Below, piece by piece: positions 45,158-53,653 of a stretch of 64,000 nucleotides of DNA. The notes under the pieces were generated by a model that ran no database searches, was not told the origin of the DNA, and saw only the letters and a program-made list of their open reading frames with translations. Every line of letters starts with the position of its first letter. Positions within the stretch are counted from its first letter, which is position 1. This DNA comes from Nocardia caishijiensis NBRC 108228 (GTDB lineage: Bacteria > Actinomycetota > Actinomycetes > Mycobacteriales > Mycobacteriaceae), in assembly GCF_001612825.1 (NCBI RefSeq), contig NZ_BDBE01000033.1, positions 152,386 to 216,385 of the forward strand. Direction: 5' to 3'. Both the position numbers and the translations under genes were made by a program.

Positions 45158-46621
45158 GTGACCGTGCTCGCACCGGGAGAGAACCGGCCCGCGCCGGGCG
45201 ATGAGCTGACCGTCACCGTGGCCTGTTCGGCCCCGGTCGACGTGTCGGCCCTGTTGCTCGGCGCCTCGGGCACGGTGCGCTCCGACGCCGACTTCGTCTT
45301 CTTCAACCAGCCGACCGGCCCGGGTGTGGTGTACCGGCACGGCAACGGTGGACCCGACATCGTGCAGGTCGCGACGTCCGCGCTGCCCGCCGACGTGGAC
45401 AAGGTGGTGGTGACCGCCAGCCTCGACGGACGCGGGCCCGCCACCTTCGCCGCCGTCGGCGATCTCACCGCGACCATCGGGTCCGGGCCGACCGCCCTGA
45501 CCTTCCCCGTCTCCGGGCTCACCACCGAGAGCGGCGTGGTGTGTGTGGAGATCTACCGGCGCGGTGGCGCGTGGAAGGTGCGCGCGATCGGCCAGGGATA
45601 CGACGACGGCCTCGCGGGTATCGCGTCGGCCTACGGCGTGAATCTCGACGACGAACCGGAACCGGCCGCACCAGATCCCGCGATGTCGCCGGTGCACCCG
45701 CCGCACGGTGCACCGCATCCCGCGGGCGCCCCGCTGCCGCCCGGGCAATTCCCGCCCGCCGGTCAGCCGGGCGGCTACCCGCCACCTTCCGGACCCGCCC
45801 CGACCCCCGGACAAGGCGGCTACCCGCCTCCCGGGCAGTTCCCACCCGGGCAGCCGGGTGGGCCTTCGTACGCCTCTCAGCAAGGAGTCCCGCCCGTGCA
45901 CAGCGACCTGTTCGATCCCTCCCATGCCGAGGTCACCGGCCTCGGCATCCAGAAGCAGGGCGGCAAGATGGTCAAGGTCGGGTTGAACGGGGAGGTGATG
46001 GCGCGGGCCGGGTCGATGGTCGCCTACCAGGGCGACCTACAGTTCCAGGCACTCGGCTCCGGCGGCATCGGCCGCGCGATCCGCCAGCATCTCACCGGCG
46101 AGGGCGTGCCGTTGATGAAGGTGAGCGGGCGCGGCGACCTTTTCCTCGCCAACAGCGCCGCCGACGTGCACATCATCGACCTCGACGGCTCCGACGGGCT
46201 CACCATCAACGGTGCCAACGTCCTCGCCTTCGACTCCACCTTGCGCTACGACATCGGGCGGGTGCAGGGCGCGGCCGGGTTCGCCTCGAACGCGGGTCTT
46301 TTCAACTGTGTCTTCACCGGTCGCGGTCGCATCGCCATCACCACCCACGGCACCCCCGTGGTCCTCACCGTCGACCAGGCCACCTACGCCGACCCGAACG
46401 CGGCCGTCGCCTGGTCCTCGAGCCTGCAGACCGGCATCAAGCGCAACGACTCCTTCGGTCTCGGCCGTCTCATCGGCCGCAGCACCGGCGAAGCGAGCAC
46501 CCTGTCGTTCTCCGGTCGCGGCTTCGTCATCGTCCAGCCCTCCGAGCTTCCCCCGGGTGGGTTGATCGGCGGCACCGGCGGCGGCCAGCAGGCGGGCACC
46601 GGCGGCAGCCTGTTCGGCTGA
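45158..46621 (+). CDS. TerD - Pro/Gly linker - AIM24 fusion protein
   Basis: A 487-residue fusion. Residues 1-170 are a TerD-type domain (PGDELTVTVACSAPVDVSAL, SDADFVFFNQPTGPGVVYR, VDKVVVTASLDG). A linker rich in Pro and Gly follows, with repeated PPGQFPP/GGYPPP units (about 185-245). The rest is a full AIM24 domain (TIGR00266 type): MVKVGLNGEVMARAGSMVAYQGD, GRGDLFLANSAADVHIIDLDG, and GIKRNDSFGLGRLIG. GTG 45158 is the best start, although no strong site precedes it. Both domains belong to membrane and stress networks. The third TerD domain in the window, it follows the metallophore operon by 66 bases. Confidence 0.88.
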   Translation: MTVLAPGENRPAPGDELTVTVACSAPVDVSALLLGASGTVRSDADFVFFNQPTGPGVVYRHGNGGPDIVQVATSALPADVDKVVVTASLDGRGPATFAAVGDLTATIGSGPTALTFPVSGLTTESGVVCVEIYRRGGAWKVRAIGQGYDDGLAGIASAYGVNLDDEPEPAAPDPAMSPVHPPHGAPHPAGAPLPPGQFPPAGQPGGYPPPSGPAPTPGQGGYPPPGQFPPGQPGGPSYASQQGVPPVHSDLFDPSHAEVTGLGIQKQGGKMVKVGLNGEVMARAGSMVAYQGDLQFQALGSGGIGRAIRQHLTGEGVPLMKVSGRGDLFLANSAADVHIIDLDGSDGLTINGANVLAFDSTLRYDIGRVQGAAGFASNAGLFNCVFTGRGRIAITTHGTPVVLTVDQATYADPNAAVAWSSSLQTGIKRNDSFGLGRLIGRSTGEASTLSFSGRGFVIVQPSELPPGGLIGGTGGGQQAGTGGSLFG

Positions 46622-46630
46622 CACACACGA

Positions 46631-46665
46631 AAACCGCCCTGGTTCCGAGCGAACCAGGGCGGTTT
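46631..46665. terminator. Bidirectional terminator between convergent genes
   Basis: A perfect 15-bp stem, AAACCGCCCTGGTTC (46631-46645) and GAACCAGGGCGGTTT (46651-46665), with a five-base loop and T/A-rich edges on both sides. It serves the TerD-AIM24 gene and the convergent membrane-protein gene. Confidence 0.88.
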
Positions 46666-46683
46666 CGTCTGTAGCGGGAGTCC

Positions 46684-47973
46684 TCAGGACCCGGCGCGCT
46701 CCTTGCGGGCCTGCCGACGGGCCTCACGCATCTCGTTGAGCTCCTGTTCGAGGCTCTCGGCGATGCGGAACTGGCCGGTGTCGTAGATGCTGGTCGGCTC
46801 GATGGCCTCGTAGCCGAAGTTGGCTTCGGCGAAGGCCTTCTCGACGCGGGCCTCGATGTCGGAGATGGTGCTCTTGCGTGCGGCGGGGACCGAGTCGGCG
46901 GTCTTCACCTGCTCGGCAGGCTTCGGCGCTTCCTTCACCGGCTCGGCGGCGGGGGCGACCACGGTCTTCTTGGCCGTGGCCTTGTCGCCCGAGGACGGCT
47001 TGCCGATGCCGAACCGCTTGCGCTTCTCGGTCGGCCTGCCGCTCGGCACCGGCTCGGACGGGGTCCAGGCGGGTTCACGGGTCACCGGGGTGCTCGTCGA
47101 CGGCACGGGCGGCGCCGACTCGATACGGGTGCTCCCGGTCATCGGCGGGGTGTAGGTGAGACGCACGCCGTCGACGGCCTGGCGGTTCAGGATGCCCTCG
47201 GCCGGGTCGGGCAGGTCCCTGACCTGGCTGGTAGCCCGGGTGATCGCCAGCCCGTATCTGGCGCTCACCGCGTCGTGGATGAGCAGCGCGACACCGATCA
47301 TCACTGGGGCGACGGCGTGCACGGCGGCGTCGTACCAACGGCCGTCGCGCACATAGGGATAGGTGTTGAGCGTGACGGTGAGCGAGAGCAGGGCCATCTC
47401 GGCCAGCGCCACCTGGCGCCGGTTGTCGATGACGCCCCACTCGGCGACCTTGTTGGTACCGACCATGATGATGATCAGACACACGCTGATCATGGCCTCG
47501 AGCAGGTAGCTGAACCAGAACAGCGGGTCGGTCGGCCCGCCGGGCGCGATGTTCTGCTGCACGTTCACCGCCGACCAGAGCATGCCCGCGGCGACCACCC
47601 CGGCCAGCGCCTTCAGCGACCAGGACCGGTGCCGGTACAGCGAGGCGAGCTTGGCGTGCGGGCTCGATTCGCGCCGCTGGGCGGCCATCGCCTTCCTGGC
47701 GAGCAGCAGATCTCGCATGTCGGCCTTCTCGATAGCTTCGGTGGTCTGCCTTGCGCGGTCCGAGGCCTGCGCCATCGCCTGGGTGTGTTTCCAGCGCTGT
47801 TCGCGATCCTGTTCACGGATGCGTTCGGCGAGTTCACGTTCGGCGCGCAGTTCGTCCTCGGACAGCGCGTCGGTGAGCGCTGGGTCGAACTGGTAGGCGA
47901 GGCGTCCGCGCGCCCGTTCGACGCGCTGGGCGAGCTGGCTGACGTCGTCCTCGAGGGGCGATTCGCTGGTCAT
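46684..47973 (-). CDS. Membrane protein with coiled-coil start and charged tail, unknown
   Basis: A 429-residue protein. The first 120 residues are charged and helical (LAQRVERARGRLAYQF, ERELAERIREQDREQRWKHT), likely coiled coil. Four hydrophobic segments follow between about 130 and 255 (SLKALAGVVAAGMLWSAV, WFSYLLEAMISVCLIIIMVG, MALLSLTVTLNTYPYV, VMIGVALLIHDAV). The last 150 residues are Pro/Ala/Lys-rich and end with an acidic/basic helix. The layout resembles Spd-type plasmid-spread membrane proteins with a DUF2637-like core, but no other transfer gene is present. ATG 47973 is chosen because the coiled coil starts there. Confidence 0.65.
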   Translation of the reverse strand: MTSESPLEDDVSQLAQRVERARGRLAYQFDPALTDALSEDELRAERELAERIREQDREQRWKHTQAMAQASDRARQTTEAIEKADMRDLLLARKAMAAQRRESSPHAKLASLYRHRSWSLKALAGVVAAGMLWSAVNVQQNIAPGGPTDPLFWFSYLLEAMISVCLIIIMVGTNKVAEWGVIDNRRQVALAEMALLSLTVTLNTYPYVRDGRWYDAAVHAVAPVMIGVALLIHDAVSARYGLAITRATSQVRDLPDPAEGILNRQAVDGVRLTYTPPMTGSTRIESAPPVPSTSTPVTREPAWTPSEPVPSGRPTEKRKRFGIGKPSSGDKATAKKTVVAPAAEPVKEAPKPAEQVKTADSVPAARKSTISDIEARVEKAFAEANFGYEAIEPTSIYDTGQFRIAESLEQELNEMREARRQARKERAGS

Positions 47974-48304
47974 GCCAGACCACCGCCCCGGGATCGCGAT
48001 GGCAGACAGGTGAGCACACGTGTGAACGGCACACGCCATTCTTAGTGCATTCACCCTCCGGCGCGAAACCGATGCTCCCACACCACTGCCCAAACGCGGC
48101 GCGCCGCGAGCGACACGCGCATTGCACACCGAGGGCCGAAACAGCCCACTTTTCACTTCACTGCCGCCCAAATGTTGCCGAACATCGTTCGCCACCCCAG
48201 GCGAAGCCACTATTGTCACTCCGCCAATATTCGTACACACTGTATCCGTAACCACCGGTCACGCCTGCGGCCGGTGCTGTACCGAGCCGTAATAAGGAGA
48301 CTCG
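47974..48304. other. Divergent promoter region, no gene seen
   Basis: About 330 bases between the unknown membrane protein and acyl-CoA dehydrogenase genes. It must hold both promoters. A TTGTCA at 48213-48218 with a weak -10-like sequence about 17 bases on could serve the dehydrogenase. AAGGAGACTCG at 48294-48304 is its ribosome-binding site. I found no reading frame with support and no clear repeat. Confidence 0.4.
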
Positions 48305-49450
48305 ATGGCCGCCAATCGGTCCAGCTGGATGAACGACGATCTGGACGCCCTGCGCGACCTCGCCCGCGCCTTCATGGCCAAGGAACTCGTCCCCAACATC
48401 GACAAGTACCGCGAACAGCACCATGTGGATCGCGACCTGTGGAACAAGGCGGGCGAAGTGGGTCTGCTGTGTCTGTCGATCCCCGAGGAGTACGGCGGCG
48501 GTGGCGGCACCTTCGCCCACGAGGCGGTGCTGATGGAGGAGCAGGCGCGCGCCGTCGACACCTCGTGGGGCGTGAGCCTGCACAACGGCATCGTCGCCCA
48601 CTACCTGCTCGCCTACGGCACCGAGGAGCAGAAGAAGCAGTGGCTGCCCAAGATGGCCTCCGGTGAGGTCGTCGGCGCTATCGCGATGACCGAGCCCGGC
48701 ACCGGCTCCGACCTGCAGGCCGTGAAGGCCAAGGCGATCCGCGACGGCGACGAGTACGTCATCAACGGCTCCAAGACCTTCATCACCAACGGCGCCCAGG
48801 CCGACCTCATCATCCTGGTCGCCAAGACCGACCCCACCCAGGGCGCCTCGGGGGTCTCGCTCGTCCTCGTCGAGGCCGACCGGCCCGGTTTCCGCCGAGG
48901 TCGCGTCCTCGACAAGATCGGTCAGAAGGGCCAGGACACCTCGGAGCTGTTCTTCGAGGACGTGCGCGTGCCGGTGAGCAACCTGCTGGGCACCCAGGAG
49001 GGCCAGGGCTTCGTCCAGCTGATGCAGCAGCTGCCCCAGGAACGGCTCATCGTCTCCATGGGCGCCGTCGCGGGCATGGAGGTGGCCCTCGACCACACCC
49101 TGCGCTACACCAAGGAGCGCGAGGCCTTCGGCCGCCCGGTGTTCGGTTTCCAGAACACCAAGTTCAAGCTCGCCGAGGTCGCCACCGAGGCCCGCATCGC
49201 CCGCGTGTTCATCGACGACTGCGTCGAGAAGCACATCCGGGGTGAACTCGACATCCCCACCGTCGCCATGGCCAAGTGGTGGACCACCGAGCGCGCGATG
49301 CACATCGCCGACACCTGCCTGCAGTTGTTCGGTGGCTACGGCTACATGAACGAGTACCCGATCGCGCGCATGTGGGTGGACAACCGCGTGCAGCTGATCT
49401 ACGCGGGCACCAACGAGATCATGAAGGAGATCATCGCGCGCACCCTGTAG
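48305..49450 (+). CDS. Acyl-CoA dehydrogenase
   Basis: A 381-residue flavoprotein dehydrogenase. Family marks are GAIAMTEPGTGSDLQAVKAKA (about 122-142), FITNGAQADLIILVAKTD, and RTYAKEREAFGRP-like RYTKEREAFGRPVFGFQ (about 267). The end QLFGGYGYMNEYPIARMWVDNRVQLIYAGTNEIMKEIIAR carries the usual catalytic Glu region, read in parts. It oxidises acyl-CoA to enoyl-CoA with FAD. ATG 48305 has AAGGAG upstream. The chain length is uncertain, but the C-terminus is that of medium/long or branched-chain enzymes. Confidence 0.94.
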   Translation: MAANRSSWMNDDLDALRDLARAFMAKELVPNIDKYREQHHVDRDLWNKAGEVGLLCLSIPEEYGGGGGTFAHEAVLMEEQARAVDTSWGVSLHNGIVAHYLLAYGTEEQKKQWLPKMASGEVVGAIAMTEPGTGSDLQAVKAKAIRDGDEYVINGSKTFITNGAQADLIILVAKTDPTQGASGVSLVLVEADRPGFRRGRVLDKIGQKGQDTSELFFEDVRVPVSNLLGTQEGQGFVQLMQQLPQERLIVSMGAVAGMEVALDHTLRYTKEREAFGRPVFGFQNTKFKLAEVATEARIARVFIDDCVEKHIRGELDIPTVAMAKWWTTERAMHIADTCLQLFGGYGYMNEYPIARMWVDNRVQLIYAGTNEIMKEIIARTL

Positions 49451-49496
49451 GACCGCGCGCGAGCGTCCGACCTATCCGTATCCGCGACCGGGACGA

Positions 49497-50033
49497 ATGT
49501 TCTTCGGAAAGTGGTACGAACAGGACAGGACGGTGCGGCCAGACGTGGACAGGGAACCAGGACTGCCCGCCCGGACCGCCATGATGCGGGCCGTGTGTGG
49601 GGTCGCCGGGTCCGCCGACCCCGTGCTCGCGGCCGCGCACGAGCTGGCCACCCTGCACGAACGCCGGGAACAGCTGGTGCCGGGCGACACCAGCGAGATC
49701 GATTGGGAGCGCGCCCGGTTGGTCTGTGAGATCGACCGCTGGGTGCTGCTCCGCTCGCCGAAGCCACCCACGACGGCGCCGATGCACACCGAGAGCATCG
49801 GCGCCGTCGTCGATCGCATGGCCCATTTCGCCGCGCTCACCTACCGGGCGTTGGCCTGCGGCGCCGATGCCGAGTTGCGTGCGGCCCAGCAGCGGCTGCG
49901 CGAATTGGCCTGCGGCTACGACGATCTCGCGGCCGAGGTCGCCAACGGCACCCGCCGACTGCCCGACGGTCCAGACGACGCCCCCGGCAACGGCCGCGAA
50001 CAGGCCGAACGACACCGGCCGGGCTCCGAATAG
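49497..50033 (+). CDS. DUF4254 protein
   Basis: About 178 residues. The core has ADPVLAAAHELATLHERREQ, IDWERARLVCEIDRWVLLRSP and MHTESIGAVVDRMAHFAALTYRAL, then AAQQRLRELACGYDDLAAEV. These fit the DUF4254 family, which is common in Nocardia and of unknown function. It is all helical. ATG 49497 lacks a good ribosome-binding site; GTG 49533 with AGGACAGGAC upstream may be the true start (166 residues). It stands alone after the dehydrogenase. Confidence 0.75.
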   Translation: MFFGKWYEQDRTVRPDVDREPGLPARTAMMRAVCGVAGSADPVLAAAHELATLHERREQLVPGDTSEIDWERARLVCEIDRWVLLRSPKPPTTAPMHTESIGAVVDRMAHFAALTYRALACGADAELRAAQQRLRELACGYDDLAAEVANGTRRLPDGPDDAPGNGREQAERHRPGSE

Positions 50034-50042
50034 CCCTGCCCT

Positions 50043-50564
50043 TCAATACATTCGCAGCGCGACCAACCGCCAGGTGTCCTTACCCGCTTCGATCCGACCG
50101 GCGATGGCGAGGGTGCGATCGCCGCGCTGATACAGCGCGAACACCTCGGCGGCTCCAGGCTCGGCCGAGGTCTGCCGCACCCGCGTGAGACCAGCGGGGC
50201 CCAATCCCCTTCCGGGAACCAGATCCTGGGCGAGCATGGTCGCGATCGCCGACACCACCAGCGGATCGGCGAAGGCCCGCAGATGCGACACCGACCGGCG
50301 CCGGTCGAGGACCTCGAGCACCCCCCGCAGCACCTGCTCGGCGAATCGCATTGCCTCCGTTGGCGCTTCGACGACCGGAGGTTTCACGACACACGCACCG
50401 CGCACCGCCCGCCTGATCCCCGCTGGTGTCCCGTGTCCGGATCGCCGGGTACGCGCCCGGATGACCCGATGCGGCACAGCCTCTTCCGAGCTCACCCCGT
50501 GTTCCAGGCGTGGCTCACAGTGCGGCGCGGGCAACAACGACGTTCCATCGATCGACCCCGACAT
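50043..50564 (-). CDS. Rv3235-family protein
   Basis: A 173-residue protein. The recognisable part is the C-terminal 100 residues: MRFAEQVLRGVLEVLDRRRSVSHL, LVVSAIATMLA, and AEVFALYQRGDRTLAIAGRIE ending WRLVALRMY. This is the pattern of the Rv3235 family of actinobacteria, which in mycobacteria lies near secA2/whiB genes; that context is absent here. The N-terminal 70 residues are basic and probably disordered. ATG 50564 has GAGGGGA about seven bases upstream. It converges with the DUF4254 gene. Confidence 0.75.
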   Translation of the reverse strand: MSGSIDGTSLLPAPHCEPRLEHGVSSEEAVPHRVIRARTRRSGHGTPAGIRRAVRGACVVKPPVVEAPTEAMRFAEQVLRGVLEVLDRRRSVSHLRAFADPLVVSAIATMLAQDLVPGRGLGPAGLTRVRQTSAEPGAAEVFALYQRGDRTLAIAGRIEAGKDTWRLVALRMY

Positions 50565-50665
50565 GGGCTGTCCCCTCTGGTCCCGCCCACACACTCCCCA
50601 GTGCTGGCGCACAGCATGCCACGACCCTCCGACAAGTGTGCGCGGAATCGATGCGGACAGCCTGG

Positions 50666-51499
50666 TCAGAACAGTGTCATCGGTTCCTCGGCGCCGCCCG
50701 CCGGTTGCGGCGGCAGCCCGGGTACGACGGCCGCGACCTCGTCGTGGAACCGGCGGGCCAGGTCGCGCGCGGCCGCGTTGTCGGGGGTGTGCACGAAAAC
50801 CGTCGGCGACCGGCCTTCGCGCAACCATCGCGCCACCGTCTCGACCCAGGGTTCCCAACCGGCCACGGTGCGCGCAGTGTCGGAACGGCCGTGATAGCGC
50901 ACGATCGGGTACTCGGTGAGCGCACGGGTGCGCCGGGGCACCCGAGGTTTCTTCGCCCGCGCTTCCACCTCCGCCGGGTCGGCCGACGGCCCGTCGAACA
51001 GCACCGTCGTATCGAAGGGAACCCACTCGGCCCCGATCCGTCCGAGCACGCGTTCCAGCTGCACGGCGGCGCGGTCGTCGGTGAAGAACGCCGGGTGCCG
51101 CACTTCGACCGCGCACCGCAGACCCGAGGGCAGTTCACGCTGGAACCGGGCGAGCGCGCCGAGATCGCCCGGCCCGAACGAGGCGGGCAACTGCAACCAC
51201 AGCGCGTGCACCCGCGAGCCGAGTGGCGCCATCACCGCGAGGAAGGCGGCGAGGTCGGCGCGGGCGTCGACGAGCCGTCGCTCGTGGGTGATCGCTCGCG
51301 GCGGCTTGAGGACGAACCGGAAGTCGGGCGCGGTCTGGCGCACCCAGGACTGCACAGTCGAGGCCGAGGGAGTCGCGTAGAACGTCGTATTGCCCTCGAC
51401 CGCGCCGCAGTGGGCGGCGTAGGAGCGCAGCTTCTCGGCCGACGCGGGCCACTGCGGATGCGTCCACATCGCACATCCCACCCGCAGCTCACGCACCAC
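50666..51499 (-). CDS. DUF72-family protein (YecE-like)
   Basis: A 277-residue TIM-barrel-like protein of the DUF72 family, function unknown. Marks are ELRVGCAMWTHPQW at the start, GAVEGNTTFYATPSASTVQSWV, FRFVLKPPRAITHERRL, LWLQLPASFGP, and CAVEVRHPAFF. The IVRYHGR segment near 200 is also typical. The GTG at 51499 is followed by a second GTG codon, so the start may be one residue later. It is a single gene, divergent from the MFS exporter across about 100 bases. Confidence 0.9.
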   Translation of the reverse strand: MVRELRVGCAMWTHPQWPASAEKLRSYAAHCGAVEGNTTFYATPSASTVQSWVRQTAPDFRFVLKPPRAITHERRLVDARADLAAFLAVMAPLGSRVHALWLQLPASFGPGDLGALARFQRELPSGLRCAVEVRHPAFFTDDRAAVQLERVLGRIGAEWVPFDTTVLFDGPSADPAEVEARAKKPRVPRRTRALTEYPIVRYHGRSDTARTVAGWEPWVETVARWLREGRSPTVFVHTPDNAAARDLARRFHDEVAAVVPGLPPQPAGGAEEPMTLF

Positions 51500-51601
51500 C
51501 CGACGGTATTACAGCGAGCCCTCATCCCTAAAATGAGACCGGTTGCCACCATGTCGCCCGTGTGCGTTCCCCCGGTGCGCGCACGACGGAAAGGGCCTGT
51601 G

Positions 51602-52801
51602 ATGGCGATTCTCACCATCGAGCGGCCCCGTGCTGTCCCGTCCACCCGCGCCTGGCAGGCGGTCTCGGCCGCGGTCGTGGCCATCGCCTGGGGCGGCAAC
51701 GAGTTCACCCCGTTGCTGGTGATGTACAAGGGGCACGGGCTGGCCGCGACGGCGGTCGATCTGCTGCTGTTCTACTACGTGCTCGGGATCGTGCCCGCGC
51801 TGCTCGTCGGCGGCCCGCTCTCGGATCGGTTCGGCAGGCGCCCGCTCATGCTGCCCGCTCCACTCGTCGCCGCGGCCGGTTCGCTGTTGCTGGCGGCGGG
51901 AGCCTCGTCGGTGCCGATGCTGGCGGCCGGGCGGATGCTGTGCGGCGTCGCGCTCGGACTGGCGATGGCCGTCGGCGGCAGCTGGCTCAAGGAACTGTCC
52001 GGTCCCGGTGTCGGCGCCCGCCGCTCGGCGATGAGCCTGACCGCCGGTTTCGCCCTCGGCGCAGGCGTGGCCGGAGTGCTCGCGCAATGGGGTCCGCTGC
52101 CCGATTCCACCGCGTACCTGGTCAATGTGGCGCTGTGCGTGCTGGCGACGGCCTGGTTGGTGAAGGCCCCGGAAACCGTGCGCCGACCGACACGACCGGC
52201 CCGGCTGCTCGACGATCTGAAGATCCCCGCCGCCGGTCACCGCCGTTTCCTCCGGGTGGCGGTGCCCGTCGCCCTGTGGCTGTTCACGGCCAACGCCACC
52301 GCCTACGCCGTGCTCCCCACCCTCATGCTCGGGCAGGTCGGCGAGGCGCCGATCGCGTTCTCCGCGCTGGTCACCATGGTGACGCTCGGCTGTGGATTCA
52401 CCATCCAATCGGCCGCGCGCCGCATCGACCGGCCCGGCACCGCCCGCGCCGCGGTCCTCGCGCTCGTGCTCCTCACGGCGGGCATGGTGCTCGCGGCGTG
52501 GACCGCGTCGACCCTCACCATCGGCGCCACGCTGCTCACCGCCGTCGTGCTCGGCAGCGGTTACGGCATCGGCCTGGTGGCCGGGCTGCAGCAGATCGAG
52601 CGGATCGCGGGTCCCGGCGACCTGGCCGGGCTGAACGCGGTGTTCTACTCGGTGAGCTACCTCGGTTTCGGTGTGCCCGCCATCCTGTCGGCCCTGCACG
52701 GGCATTTCGGATTCGGTTATCCCGCCATGTATCTGGTCACCGCCGTGATCGCCGCGGCCTGCCTGGCACTGGTCGCCGCCAACTATCGTGAACGGGTATG
52801 A
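51602..52801 (+). CDS. MFS transporter
   Basis: A 399-residue transporter with twelve helices. The signature loop between helices 2 and 3 is GGPLSDRFGRRPLM (about 62-75). Helix 4 to 5 shows GRMLCGVALGLAMAVGGSWLKEL. It belongs to the drug/solute exporter group but the substrate is unknown. ATG 51602 directly follows a GTG, and either could start; GGAAAGG lies upstream. It overlaps the next small gene by four bases. Confidence 0.9.
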   Translation: MAILTIERPRAVPSTRAWQAVSAAVVAIAWGGNEFTPLLVMYKGHGLAATAVDLLLFYYVLGIVPALLVGGPLSDRFGRRPLMLPAPLVAAAGSLLLAAGASSVPMLAAGRMLCGVALGLAMAVGGSWLKELSGPGVGARRSAMSLTAGFALGAGVAGVLAQWGPLPDSTAYLVNVALCVLATAWLVKAPETVRRPTRPARLLDDLKIPAAGHRRFLRVAVPVALWLFTANATAYAVLPTLMLGQVGEAPIAFSALVTMVTLGCGFTIQSAARRIDRPGTARAAVLALVLLTAGMVLAAWTASTLTIGATLLTAVVLGSGYGIGLVAGLQQIERIAGPGDLAGLNAVFYSVSYLGFGVPAILSALHGHFGFGYPAMYLVTAVIAAACLALVAANYRERV

Positions 52802-52992
52802 GCACCGACCCGGTCGAAACCCTGCGCCGCTGGGCGGATTCGGGCGCGATCTGGCGCGTGCTCGCCCGCCGCGCCGACAGCGTCACCGTCGGCCTGTTCG
52901 AATGCACCGGCGGCCAGGAGGTCGACCGATTCACCTCCACCGATCCCGCGCTGCTGCGGTTCCTCGGCGACCGTACGAGCAGCGATAGCTGA
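52798..52992 (+). CDS. Small protein coupled to the MFS gene
   Basis: A 64-residue soluble protein. It starts in an ATGA overlap with the MFS stop, strong evidence that it is translated. It reads like one small alpha/beta domain: VETLRRWADSGAIWRVLARR, then VTVGLFECTGGQEVDRFTS and LLRFLGDRTSS. I recognise no family. It may be a partner of the transporter or an unrelated housekeeping protein. Confidence 0.75.
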   Translation: MSTDPVETLRRWADSGAIWRVLARRADSVTVGLFECTGGQEVDRFTSTDPALLRFLGDRTSSDS

Positions 52993-53081
52993 CCGACACC
53001 GCCCGCCCCGCTAGGCTGGGCTCGTTATCGCTTCACACCCCGTCGGCCGTCCACGGCCGGATCGTCAAGTGAGGAGAGATC

Positions 53082-53627
53082 ATGTCGGCACCTGCCAAGG
53101 GCCTGGCCGCGGGAACCTGGGTCATCGACCCGGCCCACTCCAGCCTCGAATTCTCGGTTCGTCACCTCATGGTGAGCAAAGTGCGCGGCCGGTTCACCGA
53201 CTTCTCCGGCACTCTCGTCGTCCACGAGGACGGCACCGCCGATGCCGAAGCCGAGATCCAGGTCGCCTCGCTCACCACCGACAATCCCCAGCGCGACGCC
53301 CACCTGGCCACCGCCGACTTCTTCGACGCGGCCAACCACCCGACCGCCACCTTCAAGGCCACCGGATTCAAGGCGCTGAGCAACGAATTCAGTGTCACCG
53401 GCGACTTCACCGTCCGTGGCAACACCAAGCCGGTCACCCTCGCCGTGGAATTCCTCGGCACCGGCCCAGGCATGGCCGACGCACCGGTGGCCGGTTTCAC
53501 CGCCACCGCGACGGTGAACCGCCGCGACTTCGGCCTCACCATCGACATGCCGATGGCCGACGGCGGCGCGGTGATCGGCGACAAGATCAACCTGTCCCTC
53601 GACATCGAGGTCGGTCTGCAGAGCTGA
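53082..53627 (+). CDS. YceI-family protein
   Basis: A 181-residue lipocalin-like YceI protein, which binds polyisoprenoid lipids. Marks are GTWVIDPAHSSLEFSVRHLMVSKVRG at the start and DAHLATADFFDAANHPTATFKAT. SVTGDFTVRGNTKPVTLAVEF and FTATATVNRRDFGL follow. It has no signal peptide, so it is the cytoplasmic form usual in actinobacteria. ATG 53082 has GAGGAGAG upstream. It is followed by two cell-wall genes and may handle their polyprenyl lipid, though this is speculative. Confidence 0.93.
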   Translation: MSAPAKGLAAGTWVIDPAHSSLEFSVRHLMVSKVRGRFTDFSGTLVVHEDGTADAEAEIQVASLTTDNPQRDAHLATADFFDAANHPTATFKATGFKALSNEFSVTGDFTVRGNTKPVTLAVEFLGTGPGMADAPVAGFTATATVNRRDFGLTIDMPMADGGAVIGDKINLSLDIEVGLQS

Positions 53628-53653
53628 GCGCGACCGCACCGAGGGAAGGTCCG

